Positions 16,850 to 24,910 of a stretch of DNA of 64,000 nucleotides are shown here, one piece after another. A program made the translations under genes and the position numbers. How positions within the stretch are numbered: the stretch's first letter is position 1; the number at the start of each line of letters is the position of its first letter. This DNA comes from DASWNP01 sp036399175 (lineage in GTDB: Bacteria; Acidobacteriota; Blastocatellia; Pyrinomonadales; Pyrinomonadaceae). The notes beneath the pieces are model-generated. The model had not been told where the DNA came from, made no database searches, and was given only the letters and a program-made list of their open reading frames with translations. The stretch lies in assembly GCA_036399175.1 (NCBI GenBank), contig DASWNP010000018.1, forward strand, positions 18,309 through 82,308, in the 5' to 3' direction.

Positions 16850-16951
16850 AGCGCCTAACAAAACCTCAGACGATGAATGATTGTGTAGGGGCAGGGACAA
16901 GCCCTGCCCCTACAAATTTATCACACGTTCCGAGTTTTGTTAGATGCTCTA
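16848..16951. repeat. Second nested inverted repeat adjoining the first
   Basis: Outer arms AGAGCGCCTAACAAAACCTC and GAGTTTTGTTAGATGCTCT (16932-16950) enclose a perfect inner hairpin GTAGGGGCAGGG/CCCTGCCCCTAC at 16885-16913. It directly abuts the preceding element, as if one had inserted next to the other. Confidence 0.75.
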
Positions 16952-17014
16952 ACATCTGGGCTTTGACTGAAAAGCCTCTCTTACCCAATAACTGCTTAAA
17001 GTGTCCGAAAAGTT

Positions 17015-17290
17015 TCAGGAGCGTTTTGGCTTCGCGGGAAGCTTAGAGGGAAGGTCTAGCGCATCGTCAGCAAGAGTTTCCATGCTCACGCCTGCCACAC
17101 GCGCGTATTGCAAAAGAATTTGCAAGGGTGGCTCACGTTTCCCCGACTCGTAGCCTGAAATCTGCGGATAAGTGATGATGCCTTCGGCGTCGAGTCGTTT
17201 CAGCATCTCACTTTGAGAAAGCCCAAGCGCAAGGCGAATCTGCCGCAGTTTTTCGCCAAGACGTTCCGGCCTTCGACGCGCGTTGCCCAT
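17015..17290 (-). CDS. XRE-family helix-turn-helix protein, copy 1
   Basis: A 91-residue protein, essentially one Cro/CI-type domain: RLGEKLRQIRLALGLSQSEMLKRL followed by ISGYESGKREPP, LLQYARVAGVS and an acidic-hydrophobic tail DDALDLPSKLP. The ATG at 17290 has AGGAGG ~9 nt upstream, so the longer frame (to 17329) is not needed. It is the last of three tandem paralogues. No toxin or other partner gene is adjacent. Most likely a small DNA-binding repressor; the conserved DxLDLPxKLP tail shared by all copies may mediate dimerisation (inference). Confidence 0.8.
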   Translation of the reverse strand: MGNARRRPERLGEKLRQIRLALGLSQSEMLKRLDAEGIITYPQISGYESGKREPPLQILLQYARVAGVSMETLADDALDLPSKLPAKPKRS

Positions 17291-17394
17291 CGGAAGAAAC
17301 CTCCTGAGAGGGCAAGATTTCTCTTGCAACTATTATCAACAGCTAATCGAATAATCTCGCTCAACCTGTTCGCCGTGAGTATGAGTCTTTCATG

Positions 17395-17673
17395 CTAACG
17401 GTGGGAATGTTTCGGCTTGCTCGGTAGCTTCGTGGGCAAGTCCAACTCGTCATCAATCAGCACTTCCACACAAACAGCCGCAAGACGTGCATAACGAAGC
17501 AGCACGGGTAAGGGTGGCTCTCCTTTGCCAGTTTCGTATTCTGAAATCCTGTTTTGTGTAAGGTCTATTTGAAGTTCCCTGATTAATTCGTTTTGGGAAA
17601 GGCCGAGCGCCGTCCGAAGCTGGACGAGTTTTTGAGCAAGACGTTTCGGCTTCAAACGCGCTCCCCTAGCCAT
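17395..17673 (-). CDS. XRE-family helix-turn-helix protein, copy 2
   Basis: A 92-residue paralogue of its neighbours. The domain reads RLAQKLVQLRTALGLSQNEL, ISEYETGKGEPPLPVLLRYA and the tail DDELDLPTKLPSKPKHSHR. It is separated from copy 1 by 104 nt and from copy 3 by 63 nt, so all three may still be cotranscribed, but each gap has its own leader-like sequence. An inverted repeat (CTAAC-N4-GTTAG) lies upstream at 17707-17720. Confidence 0.8.
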   Translation of the reverse strand: MARGARLKPKRLAQKLVQLRTALGLSQNELIRELQIDLTQNRISEYETGKGEPPLPVLLRYARLAAVCVEVLIDDELDLPTKLPSKPKHSHR

Positions 17674-17706
17674 CAGAAGTTTCCTCTTGATAGTTACAGG
17701 TTGCTT

Positions 17707-17720
17707 CTAACCGAAGTTAG
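17707..17720. promoter_or_regulatory. Inverted repeat upstream of XRE copy 2, candidate operator
   Basis: CTAAC-CGAA-GTTAG, 34 nt upstream of the start of copy 2. It has the same spacing (4 nt) as the longer palindrome in front of the fourth XRE gene at 63,058, which suggests an autoregulatory operator. Confidence 0.45.
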
Positions 17721-17736
17721 CGGGCTGATACATAAG

Positions 17737-18021
17737 TCAACGGTGAGAATGCTTCGGTTTAGCGGGCAGCTTTGTAGGTAAGTCCAACTTGTCGTTAGCC
17801 AGCACATCAAGGCACACGCCCGCCACTTCCGCATACTTCAGTAGCACAAGCAAAGGCGGTTCGCGTTTACCTAGCTCGTATTCTGAAATCGTATTCTGCG
17901 CCATACATTTCTCTGTGCCCATCAGTCTAATCATTTCGTTTTGAGATAGACCGAACGCCTCTCGAATTTGGCGCAGTTTCTCAGCTAGTCGCTTCGGCTT
18001 CTGACGTGGCTTCGCTCCCAT
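17737..18021 (-). CDS. XRE-family helix-turn-helix protein, copy 3
   Basis: A 94-residue paralogue (RLAEKLRQIREAFGLSQNEM, ISEYELGKREPPLLVLLKYAEVAGV, tail DKLDLPTKLPAKPKHSHR). Compared with copies 1 and 2 it has a slightly longer loop (MGTEKCMAQN) before the recognition region, as does copy 1 relative to copy 2. CAGGAGGCG lies just upstream of the start. The tail is nearly identical to that of copy 2, pointing to recent tandem duplication. Confidence 0.8.
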   Translation of the reverse strand: MGAKPRQKPKRLAEKLRQIREAFGLSQNEMIRLMGTEKCMAQNTISEYELGKREPPLLVLLKYAEVAGVCLDVLANDKLDLPTKLPAKPKHSHR

Positions 18022-18062
18022 CAGGCGTCGCCTCCTGACAGGGTGAGCGAAGACAGCTTGTC

Positions 18063-18084
18063 ATTAACGGCATTTGCCGTTAAT
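18063..18084. promoter_or_regulatory. Perfect palindrome upstream of XRE copy 3, candidate operator
   Basis: ATTAACGGCA-TT-TGCCGTTAAT, 42-63 nt upstream of the copy 3 start. Position and symmetry suit binding by a dimeric XRE repressor, possibly the gene's own product. A second shared block (GTGAGTATGA ... CTTTCATGCT) occurs at 17,375-17,395 and 18,110-18,130, upstream of copies 1 and 3. Confidence 0.5.
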
Positions 18085-18231
18085 ATCTGATTGCGTAATT
18101 TGTTCGCCGTGAGTATGAACCTTTCATGCTCAACGGCGACGCTCATCACTCAGTCTGAGGTTGAGGCGTGCTACGCATCCGACCCGTTGCCTTTGATTTT
18201 CAAACACTCGAACGCGCGAAGAATATCATAG

Positions 18232-18588
18232 ATGTCCCTCACCATCCTTTATGTCGGAGGCCATCGCGTCGCCGCCGACGCCGTGAAAGAAACGCTCGAA
18301 GCTGAAGGCTGGAGGGTAGTGGTTTGCACGGACGGGACGGCGGCGTTGCGGAAAATATCGAGCCTGACGCGCTACGACCTGCTTATCCTCGACCACCACC
18401 CGCCCAACGTGGACGCGCCGGAGCTTGCATCTTACGCGCGGCAGCTACGTCATCGACAGGACATCTCGATAATCATGCTCTCGGCCACCCTGTCAGACCG
18501 CGAAGCCTACGGTTCGGGCATCAGCCTCTTTCTGAAAAAACCGGAAGGAATAACATCTCTGGTTCAATCCATCCACGAATTGACATAG
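18232..18588 (+). CDS. Stand-alone receiver-domain protein, degenerate acidic pocket
   Basis: A 118-residue response-regulator receiver without an output domain. The phospho-acceptor Asp54 (LLILDHHPP), the Ser/Thr position (IIMLSAT) and the lysine (LFLKKPEG, ~102) are present. The acidic pair after beta-1, which normally binds magnesium, is missing: the protein starts LTILYVGGHRVAADAV. Phosphorylation is therefore doubtful and it may act as a constitutive partner. The gene is monocistronic, divergent from the XRE array and closed by a strong terminator. Confidence 0.75.
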   Translation: MSLTILYVGGHRVAADAVKETLEAEGWRVVVCTDGTAALRKISSLTRYDLLILDHHPPNVDAPELASYARQLRHRQDISIIMLSATLSDREAYGSGISLFLKKPEGITSLVQSIHELT

Positions 18589-18620
18589 CAGGCACGTCTG
18601 AGGGGGGACTGTGCCGCTAA

Positions 18621-18666
18621 GGCCGTCGCGCGCCGGGCGGAGCGCGGCGGCCTTTCCTCTTTTTCC
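18621..18666 (+). terminator. Rho-independent terminator after the receiver gene
   Basis: GGCCGTCGCGC (18621-18631) pairs with GCGCGGCGGCC (18642-18652), followed by TTTCCTCTTTTTCC. It faces the convergent restriction-modification gene. Confidence 0.75.
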
Positions 18667-18702
18667 GTAAAGGCTCTTGTGTGAGTGAGAGCGGTCGGCG
18701 CG

Positions 18703-21700
18703 TCAGACGCTCGCGCCCGGCCATTTGTAGGTCGCTTGCCTGACGGCGTGATAGCTGGCGTCGAGGGCGGGCTCAAGCAGGAGCAGGGCGGCGATGCGGC
18801 GGGCGATGTTGGTGGCTTCGCGCGCCTCGTCGGGCGTGAGGGCGCGGCCTAAAAGCTCGCGCTCGCGGTAGCTGAGCCACTTCTTCAAGACCTGATAGCC
18901 GCCGATGGTGTAATCCCAGACGCGCACGGGTACGTTTCGCCAGTAGGCGACATCGTTGAGGAACACGTCGAGCGTGGTTTCGCCCAAACGCGCGCGTGCC
19001 TCTGCCGTCGTCAGCCAGAGACGCGCCGCGCTCTCGTCTATGGCCGCGAGTTCTTCGGCGGTGCAAGCGCGCTCCGTCCACCTGCCCTTGCCCGGCATCG
19101 TCACGCCGCCCTTGCCCGCGTGTCCCCAGCCCGCCCTCACTTCGAGGTCGCCCGCCTCCGGCAGCAACGCCCCGCCGCCCGCACGCGAGATGCTAGCCAC
19201 CGAACGAAACACCGCCTCGACCGCGCCCGTCGTCACGCCCTTTACAGCCTGCTCCGTATCCAGCAACGCCGCCACCCTCCGCCCCAAAGCGGCAGACTCA
19301 AGCAGCAACTCCTTACTCCCCGGCAACGGCACGCGCGGCCAATCGCCCCGAATGCCGTCCGCATTCTCCGACAGGTAAGCGGGCGCGTACCCGACGGCCA
19401 ACGCGTGCATCCACACCAACCCCGCCGTCTCCTCGTCCGCGTCGGGATTCTCTATCCCTAACGCGGCCAGATATGCGCGTGCAGACGAAGAAAGGTTGGC
19501 TATGGTCGCGTTCTCGACGGCTTCGGCGGGGAAGAAGTGATTTTGCGTCGTCACGTTCTTCTTTGCTGGCGCAGCGCGAAGACGCAAAGGAATAGCAACG
19601 GCATTGGGACGCAACAGGTGATAATCAGGTAAAGCAGAAGTGGTGGTGATTACAATCTGTTCATGTGGTCTTTCTGCCATCATGCGTGTAATGATAAAGC
19701 TGTTCCCCTGCCAACACTGAGAAGCTAATTGTGGGCGCGGTCTATTCCAGAGTGTAGGAACTGCGCTGTAATAACACCACCGATTATCGAATGGATAAAG
19801 TGAATATCTAACTATACGTTCAGCATTGAAACCTTCCGCCGTTTGGATTTTAGGTCTTGCCGCTTTTGCATCAAATCCACCGCCATTTTCGGTTAGTCCG
19901 CTATTCAATGCCTTTAATGTATCCCAATCAGTATTGAAGTCGTAATACAGGCGCATTCGTCGTTCAATGTCTTCTTTCTTAATACTCATCAATGCGCCTT
20001 TCCGCATCTCTTGTAACCCGCTTATAGGTTCTTGCCCGCATAGTTCAACCAGCTTCGGCCACTCTTTATACTGAGCAGACACGCTTGAAATCCGAAAAGA
20101 GAAGCGATTGCTTTTGTCGGGCGCGGCGATTTCATATTGCGGCGCGTTGTGATTATCGGCGTCGAGGCTGGCGAGAAGGTCGGGGCGTTTGGTGATGCCC
20201 CAGAACTGGCGGAAGCGGACGGTGGGCTGCTCGTCGCGTCGCTGTTTGCGTACCATCAGGCCGATGGCCGTGCCGACGCGGATGCCCTCGCGGTTGTATT
20301 GAGTGGAGAAGATGCTTGGGTCGGGTTTGCCTTCGGGCGTGAGCTTGCCGGTCTCGCGGCTGTCGCCGTTGAGCGAGTCGAACCAGAGCGCGTCGAACTC
20401 CTGTAGGAAACGCTTCCGCATGACGACGAAGGAGGGGTCGCTCAGGTAAGAGAAGTTCGAAATGAAGCAGACCACGCCCTCGCGGGTCTTCTCCGCGATG
20501 CGGCGTTCGGCGAGACGGAAGAAGCGGACGTAGAGGTCGTCCAGATTGAATTTTTTGATGCCCCATTCGGAAATCAAGCCCGCCTTGTAGGGCTCGACTA
20601 ATCCCTGTTCTTCTTCGGGGCTCGTTCCGGCAAAGGCGTTGTAGGGCGGGTTGCCGAGGATGACGAGGATGGGGGCGTCGCGTTTGACGCGCTCGGCGGC
20701 GTCGCGCTCCTGTTCAAGCTCTGGAAAGAGCAGGCGCGTCTTCGGTTCTTTGGGCGGCTCCCAGCCGGTGAGCGCGTTGGTGAGATAGACGCCGACGCGC
20801 TCTTCGGTGTGCTCGGCGAGCGGTGCGCCGAGATGCTGCAAGAGCAGGCCGAGTTGCAGGTGTGCGACGACGAAGGGCGCGGGCAGTATCTCGAAACCGT
20901 AGACGCGCTCCAGCGCCGCCCGTTTCAAATCGTTGGCGGCCAGAGCGTCCTCGCCGCGCTCGGCGAGCGTCTCTCCGATGCGCCGCAGGACTTCGACCAG
21001 ATACGCGCCCGTACCGCAGCAGGGGTCGAGCACGTAAATGCGCGGGTCGGCCAGCCCGTCGGCTATCCCCAGTTCTTCGCGCAGCGCCGCGTCTACGCGC
21101 GCCACCATGTAGCGCACAATCTCTGTGGGCGTGTACCAGACGCCAAGCTGCTTGCGTAGCTCGGGGTCGAACGCCTGTAGAAACGGCTCGTAGAAATACT
21201 GGACGGCGTGGCCTTCCTCAAAGCGCGCGAAGAAGGCTTCGCGGTCGATGCGATTGAGCACCGAAGCCGTCCAGTTCAGCACCTCTTCGAGATTGGCGCG
21301 ACGCACGGTGTCGGGCGAGGCCACCTGATGAAACAGGGTCTTAATCATCGGCACGCGAAGCAGCCAGATGGCCGTGCGCCAGTCGAAACGCTCAGAGCGC
21401 GTCGCCCCCGCGTGTTGCCTGCTCCAGAGCACCCACGCCGAGAAGACGCCGTAGAAGAGCGTCTGCACCAGCGTCGAGCGAAAGAAGTGCTCGCCCTCTT
21501 CGCCCTCGAAGCGTAAGCCCAAAGCCTCTTCGAGCGCGGCGCGCACGTTCGAGAGCGCGGGCAGCTCCACGCCCTCGATGCGCGCACGCGCGTCGCGCGC
21601 GTAGGAGGCGAGAAACCAGGCCACGTCCTCCGGCGAGACGAGCGCGGCCTGCGTCTGCATCACGCGCTTGAGATACTCGATGAAACGCTCGGCGTGCGCG

Positions 21701-22185
21701 GCGGCGGTCGCCTGCGGTCTGGCTACCGCCGTCCAGAACTCGGCTTCGCTCCCGGCGAGCCGGTAACGCTCAAGCTGCGCGGGCTTTCCCTCCGCGTCGA
21801 AGCCGACGAGCACGAAGTCGCGGTAGTTTGTGACGAGCACCTGACCGTAGCGCCGGAGGTATCTCTCGACCTGTTCGCTCGCCGCTACCGCTTCGACCTC
21901 TTCGCCCGTGCCTTTCGCCTCGATGCAGCCGCGCTCCGGTATCTGCCCCTCCATCGGCTCGACAGGGCTCCTCTGCAACTGCGTCGCCGTGAAGAATCCG
22001 CCATCGGGCAGCCCCGCGCCCTGATTCTGGAGGTTCATCACGCAACGCACCTTCGGCTTCAAACTCTTACCGACCGCGTTAAGAAGCTCAGAGAGCGCCG
22101 GGTAATAGGATTGCTCCTTGACAGCCGCACCCGTGCTGCGCGTCGCGTACAACTCTTTCAGATATGTCTCAACCGGATTCGTCAT
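18703..22185 (-). CDS. Type ISP-like single-chain restriction-modification protein (nuclease + adenine methyltransferase + specificity region)
   Basis: A 1160-residue protein. Near the N-terminus LPDGGFF (~59) and IEAKG (~87) form a likely PD-(D/E)XK nuclease site. A helical region leads to an N6-adenine methyltransferase: VWYTPTEIVRYM, motif I LDPCCGTGAYL (~386) and motif IV NPPY (~510). The C-terminal half (~700-1160) resembles the target-recognition region of type ISP enzymes such as LlaBIII. Unlike classic type ISP proteins there is no helicase between nuclease and methyltransferase, so a type IIG-like single-chain enzyme is an equally good description. The middle (19,580-20,100, recognition region) is visibly more AT-rich than the ends, consistent with exchange of specificity. 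It should methylate an asymmetric site and cut unmodified DNA. Confidence 0.85.
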   Translation of the reverse strand: MTNPVETYLKELYATRSTGAAVKEQSYYPALSELLNAVGKSLKPKVRCVMNLQNQGAGLPDGGFFTATQLQRSPVEPMEGQIPERGCIEAKGTGEEVEAVAASEQVERYLRRYGQVLVTNYRDFVLVGFDAEGKPAQLERYRLAGSEAEFWTAVARPQATAAAHAERFIEYLKRVMQTQAALVSPEDVAWFLASYARDARARIEGVELPALSNVRAALEEALGLRFEGEEGEHFFRSTLVQTLFYGVFSAWVLWSRQHAGATRSERFDWRTAIWLLRVPMIKTLFHQVASPDTVRRANLEEVLNWTASVLNRIDREAFFARFEEGHAVQYFYEPFLQAFDPELRKQLGVWYTPTEIVRYMVARVDAALREELGIADGLADPRIYVLDPCCGTGAYLVEVLRRIGETLAERGEDALAANDLKRAALERVYGFEILPAPFVVAHLQLGLLLQHLGAPLAEHTEERVGVYLTNALTGWEPPKEPKTRLLFPELEQERDAAERVKRDAPILVILGNPPYNAFAGTSPEEEQGLVEPYKAGLISEWGIKKFNLDDLYVRFFRLAERRIAEKTREGVVCFISNFSYLSDPSFVVMRKRFLQEFDALWFDSLNGDSRETGKLTPEGKPDPSIFSTQYNREGIRVGTAIGLMVRKQRRDEQPTVRFRQFWGITKRPDLLASLDADNHNAPQYEIAAPDKSNRFSFRISSVSAQYKEWPKLVELCGQEPISGLQEMRKGALMSIKKEDIERRMRLYYDFNTDWDTLKALNSGLTENGGGFDAKAARPKIQTAEGFNAERIVRYSLYPFDNRWCYYSAVPTLWNRPRPQLASQCWQGNSFIITRMMAERPHEQIVITTTSALPDYHLLRPNAVAIPLRLRAAPAKKNVTTQNHFFPAEAVENATIANLSSSARAYLAALGIENPDADEETAGLVWMHALAVGYAPAYLSENADGIRGDWPRVPLPGSKELLLESAALGRRVAALLDTEQAVKGVTTGAVEAVFRSVASISRAGGGALLPEAGDLEVRAGWGHAGKGGVTMPGKGRWTERACTAEELAAIDESAARLWLTTAEARARLGETTLDVFLNDVAYWRNVPVRVWDYTIGGYQVLKKWLSYRERELLGRALTPDEAREATNIARRIAALLLLEPALDASYHAVRQATYKWPGASV

Positions 22186-22215
22186 CGGTAAGTTATGCGC
22201 GGCCTCAAAAAAATC

Positions 22216-22569
22216 TCAAGTCTCGCCGTTTCTTCTTTCGCTGATGATGTCGATGAGCACGTTCAGGCGTTGGTCTGTGTGCGCCTGAGCCTCGGTGAGT
22301 GCTGTTTGTGATTCGGCGAGTGTTTTTTGAGCTTCGGCGATTTCGGTCACTCTCGCGGTGAGGGTGGTGAAGCCTTGCTGCATCAGCTCCATGATAGAGG
22401 TGAAGCGTGCTTCCGTCTGGTTGGCAAGATTGACGACGACGTTCTCCATACGCGTCATGCGGGCATCGGCCAGAACGTGTAGTTGTTTAAGCTCCTGAAT
22501 GTCGGCGGAGAATTGGGCTTGCTGCTCGACGATGAAGTCCATTTTGCGCTGCATCTCTTCGTTGGTCAT
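22216..22569 (-). CDS. Small coiled-coil protein
   Basis: A 117-residue all-helical protein with heptad-like spacing (FIVEQQAQFSADIQELKQL, ... VTEIAEAQKTLAESQTALTEA). It has no membrane segment and no enzyme motif. Proteins of this type are frequent in Acidobacteria and Cyanobacteria and have no known function. It lies 30 nt upstream of the restriction-modification gene on the same strand and may be cotranscribed with it. Confidence 0.65.
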   Translation of the reverse strand: MTNEEMQRKMDFIVEQQAQFSADIQELKQLHVLADARMTRMENVVVNLANQTEARFTSIMELMQQGFTTLTARVTEIAEAQKTLAESQTALTEAQAHTDQRLNVLIDIISERRNGET

Positions 22570-22638
22570 GGCTGGCTTTGTCCTCCGCGATTATTTTACA
22601 CGAGAAAGGCATGTGTGGAGGTGTGAGCGGGGCGGGAC

Positions 22639-23871
22639 TCAGGCGACCCAGTAGAATCGAGCCCAGGCGAGCATGAAGAGGAGTTGGAGGGTGAAGAGGG
22701 TGATTTTGATGAGGTTGTCGAGGAGTGGATGTTTGCCGAAGCGTGCGAGGAGGATGAAGGCGGGGAAGACGACGAGGTAGTAGCGGGAGGTGGAGATGAG
22801 CGTGCCGCTCAACAGGGGCGGGATGATGAGCAGGAAGGAGTAGATGGCGTAGGCGGGGGAGGACAGTTTGAAGAGGGCGAGGACGGCGAGAGCGATGAAG
22901 GCGACGGTGAGAACCTGTTCGACGGAGGTGACGTAGGGGTCGCCGCCGTAGGGGTTGAAGAGAGTCGTCCAGGGCATCGCAAATCTTTTGTTCCAGGCTT
23001 GCTGTGCGTGGACGGGGGCGAGGAAGTCGCCGGTGAGGCGCTGGGCGTAGAGGAAGAAGGAGAGAAGCGCGGCGGGGATGAGCAGGAAGTAGAGGACGTT
23101 TGGCCGGAGTCGCGCGGGCTTCCATTCGATTGATTCGAGGTACATCCAGAAGAGCGGGACGGAGATGAGGATTCCGGGCGGGCGCGTCAGAGCGAGCAGC
23201 GCGCCGCAGAGACAGGCCGCGCCCCACGCCCGGCGCTGGGCGGCGTAGAAGGCGGCGACGGAGAGAAAGAGAAAGGTCGATTCGGTGTAGAAGCAGAAGA
23301 GAAAAAAGCCTGTGGGGAAGAGAAGCGTGTAGAGGATTGTGCGCTGCGCCGTCTCGCGGTCGAAGAGAGAGGTCACTAATTTATGGAGCAGGACGAGCGC
23401 AGCGATGAGAAGCACGTTCGAGATGAGCAGACCGATTATCAGGAGTCGCTCGGTCGTCTGCATTCTTTCGGGGAGAAGGAAGACGAAGAGTTTTATCAGG
23501 TAGGGATAGAGAGGGAAGAAGGCTATGTCGCTCATCGTGCTCTGGATGTTCTCGTCGAGCGCGTAGCCTCTGCGGATGATGCCGAAGTACCAGCCGCTAT
23601 CCCAGCGCGCCCAGATGTCGAGCAAGCGGCTCTGCGAGTAATGCCAGCCGCGCGCGAGAGCTTCGGGCACGGGATAACGCGGATTCGGAAGCAGGATTTG
23701 TGAGAACCATCCGACCAGAAGCAGGCAGAGGCGGACGACGACCATCGGGAGCACAACGTCAGTCCAGACCCAGCGTGGAATCAAAGACGGAAGGCGGAAA
23801 ACGGAAGGCGGAAGGCGGAGGACGGAAGGCGAAGAGTCCGGAGGATGAGGTTGAGCGCTGTCTTTATTCAT
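22639..23871 (-). CDS. PIG-V-like mannosyltransferase, multi-pass membrane protein
   Basis: A 410-residue GT-C-type glycosyltransferase with about 10 membrane segments. The first loop carries WARWDSGWYFGIIRRGY and IAFFPLYPYLIK, the signature of the PIG-V family that transfers mannose from a polyprenyl-phosphate donor to lipid or protein outside the membrane. Its acceptor here is unknown. The first ~30 residues (SSPSVLRLPPSVFRLPSL) are translated from a short-repeat hairpin arm, so the mature N-terminus is recent or the true start is the ATG near residue 43 (MVVVRLCLL). A ribosome-binding-like AAGGATG, itself part of the repeat, precedes the ATG at 23,871. Confidence 0.75.
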   Translation of the reverse strand: MNKDSAQPHPPDSSPSVLRLPPSVFRLPSLIPRWVWTDVVLPMVVVRLCLLLVGWFSQILLPNPRYPVPEALARGWHYSQSRLLDIWARWDSGWYFGIIRRGYALDENIQSTMSDIAFFPLYPYLIKLFVFLLPERMQTTERLLIIGLLISNVLLIAALVLLHKLVTSLFDRETAQRTILYTLLFPTGFFLFCFYTESTFLFLSVAAFYAAQRRAWGAACLCGALLALTRPPGILISVPLFWMYLESIEWKPARLRPNVLYFLLIPAALLSFFLYAQRLTGDFLAPVHAQQAWNKRFAMPWTTLFNPYGGDPYVTSVEQVLTVAFIALAVLALFKLSSPAYAIYSFLLIIPPLLSGTLISTSRYYLVVFPAFILLARFGKHPLLDNLIKITLFTLQLLFMLAWARFYWVA

Positions 23872-23892
23872 CCTTCATCCTTCCGCCTTCCT
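23786..23892. repeat. Short-repeat hairpin overlapping the start of the mannosyltransferase gene
   Basis: The left arm is GACGGAAGGCGGAAAACGG and variants in direct repeat; the right arm (23866-23892) is the complement type, TTCATCCTTCATCCTTCCGCC. Part of it is read as codons 10-30 of the glycosyltransferase. Confidence 0.7.
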
Positions 23893-23901
23893 ACTTGCTT
23901 T

Positions 23902-24834
23902 TCAGGCTGTGATGACGGCGGCGCGTGCGCCCATCAGCTCGGAGAAGTCTTTGGTGTAGATAGTGCCGACGCGGCGGACGCGGCGGACGGTTTCCACCAG
24001 CTCTTCGCTTGAGATGAAGCCTTCTTCGACGTTGACGATTGCCCACGCGGGCAGATGCAGCGCGGCTTCGAGCAGCTCTTCGACGTGGCGAAGGTATTGC
24101 TGTTTTGTCTCGACGCGCGCGCCGAGGCGTCCCTGCCGGACTCCCTCAAACTCGTTCCAGAACTCGCCGCCGCCGCGCACCCACTCTTCGCGCCATGCCC
24201 AGGGCGCGAAACGCGCGCCGCGCCGTCCGGTGCGCGGCAGTCGAAGGAAGAGAAGGTCTGCGCGCTGGGCGGCGAGAAAGTCGCGCGCCTCAAGGTTGGA
24301 GGCCGTGTTGGACTGGCCGTTATCGACGGGGGTCGGCTCCGCCGTCCAGAGGCGCAGGAAGACGCGCGAGAGAGGCTGTCGAAGCTCGCGCGTGTCGTCG
24401 TCGAAAGAGAGCGCGTAGTCGCCGACCATCAGTCCGAACGTGAGCACGAGCGCACGCTTGATTTTGTCTTCGACCTGCTCGGCGGCGGCGCGCAGGTTGT
24501 CGAACCACCACGCGTCAGTCTCGTTGAACCAACGACGCAGCGCGGGGTTGTGCAGGCGGTGGCGCGGCACGTAAACGTCTTCGAGCACGGCGTCAACCTC
24601 TTCGCGCGTGAGACGCACGTCGTTGTTCTCGACGCGCGCGAGGGATTTCGTCCAAGCCCAGCGCGCGGCGTCGTTGGCCGCGACCGAGACGTTCCAGCGT
24701 TTGAGATAAACGTCGAGGTCGGGCTCGCCCGCGAAGGGATTGGCCGCCGAGCGAAACTTGAGTCGGCGAAGGATGCTCAGCTCGAAGGCGAGCCACCCGT
24801 CGGGCACATGGTCGTAGAAGTGGCGCGTGGTCAT
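23902..24834 (-). CDS. Hypothetical protein
   Basis: A 310-residue soluble protein that I do not recognise. The start at 24834 (MTTRHFYDHVPDGWL) is chosen because the longer frame to 25,161 is an Arg/Ser-rich shadow of the HD-GYP gene. Visible features are a run of aromatic and charged residues (NETDAWWFDNLR), a predicted helix EQVEDKIKRALVLTFGLMVGDYAL and a C-terminal segment EELVETVRRVRRVGTIYTKDFSEL. No signal peptide or membrane segment is seen. It lies 76 nt downstream of the HD-GYP gene on the same strand. Confidence 0.6.
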   Translation of the reverse strand: MTTRHFYDHVPDGWLAFELSILRRLKFRSAANPFAGEPDLDVYLKRWNVSVAANDAARWAWTKSLARVENNDVRLTREEVDAVLEDVYVPRHRLHNPALRRWFNETDAWWFDNLRAAAEQVEDKIKRALVLTFGLMVGDYALSFDDDTRELRQPLSRVFLRLWTAEPTPVDNGQSNTASNLEARDFLAAQRADLLFLRLPRTGRRGARFAPWAWREEWVRGGGEFWNEFEGVRQGRLGARVETKQQYLRHVEELLEAALHLPAWAIVNVEEGFISSEELVETVRRVRRVGTIYTKDFSELMGARAAVITA

Positions 24835-24910
24835 TCTCGTTTGTTTCGGGAGGGCTGCTGTCGCTCGTGCTGCTCCTGATGCCTCGGAGCGCCTGTGAAG
24901 CTCGCCGGTT

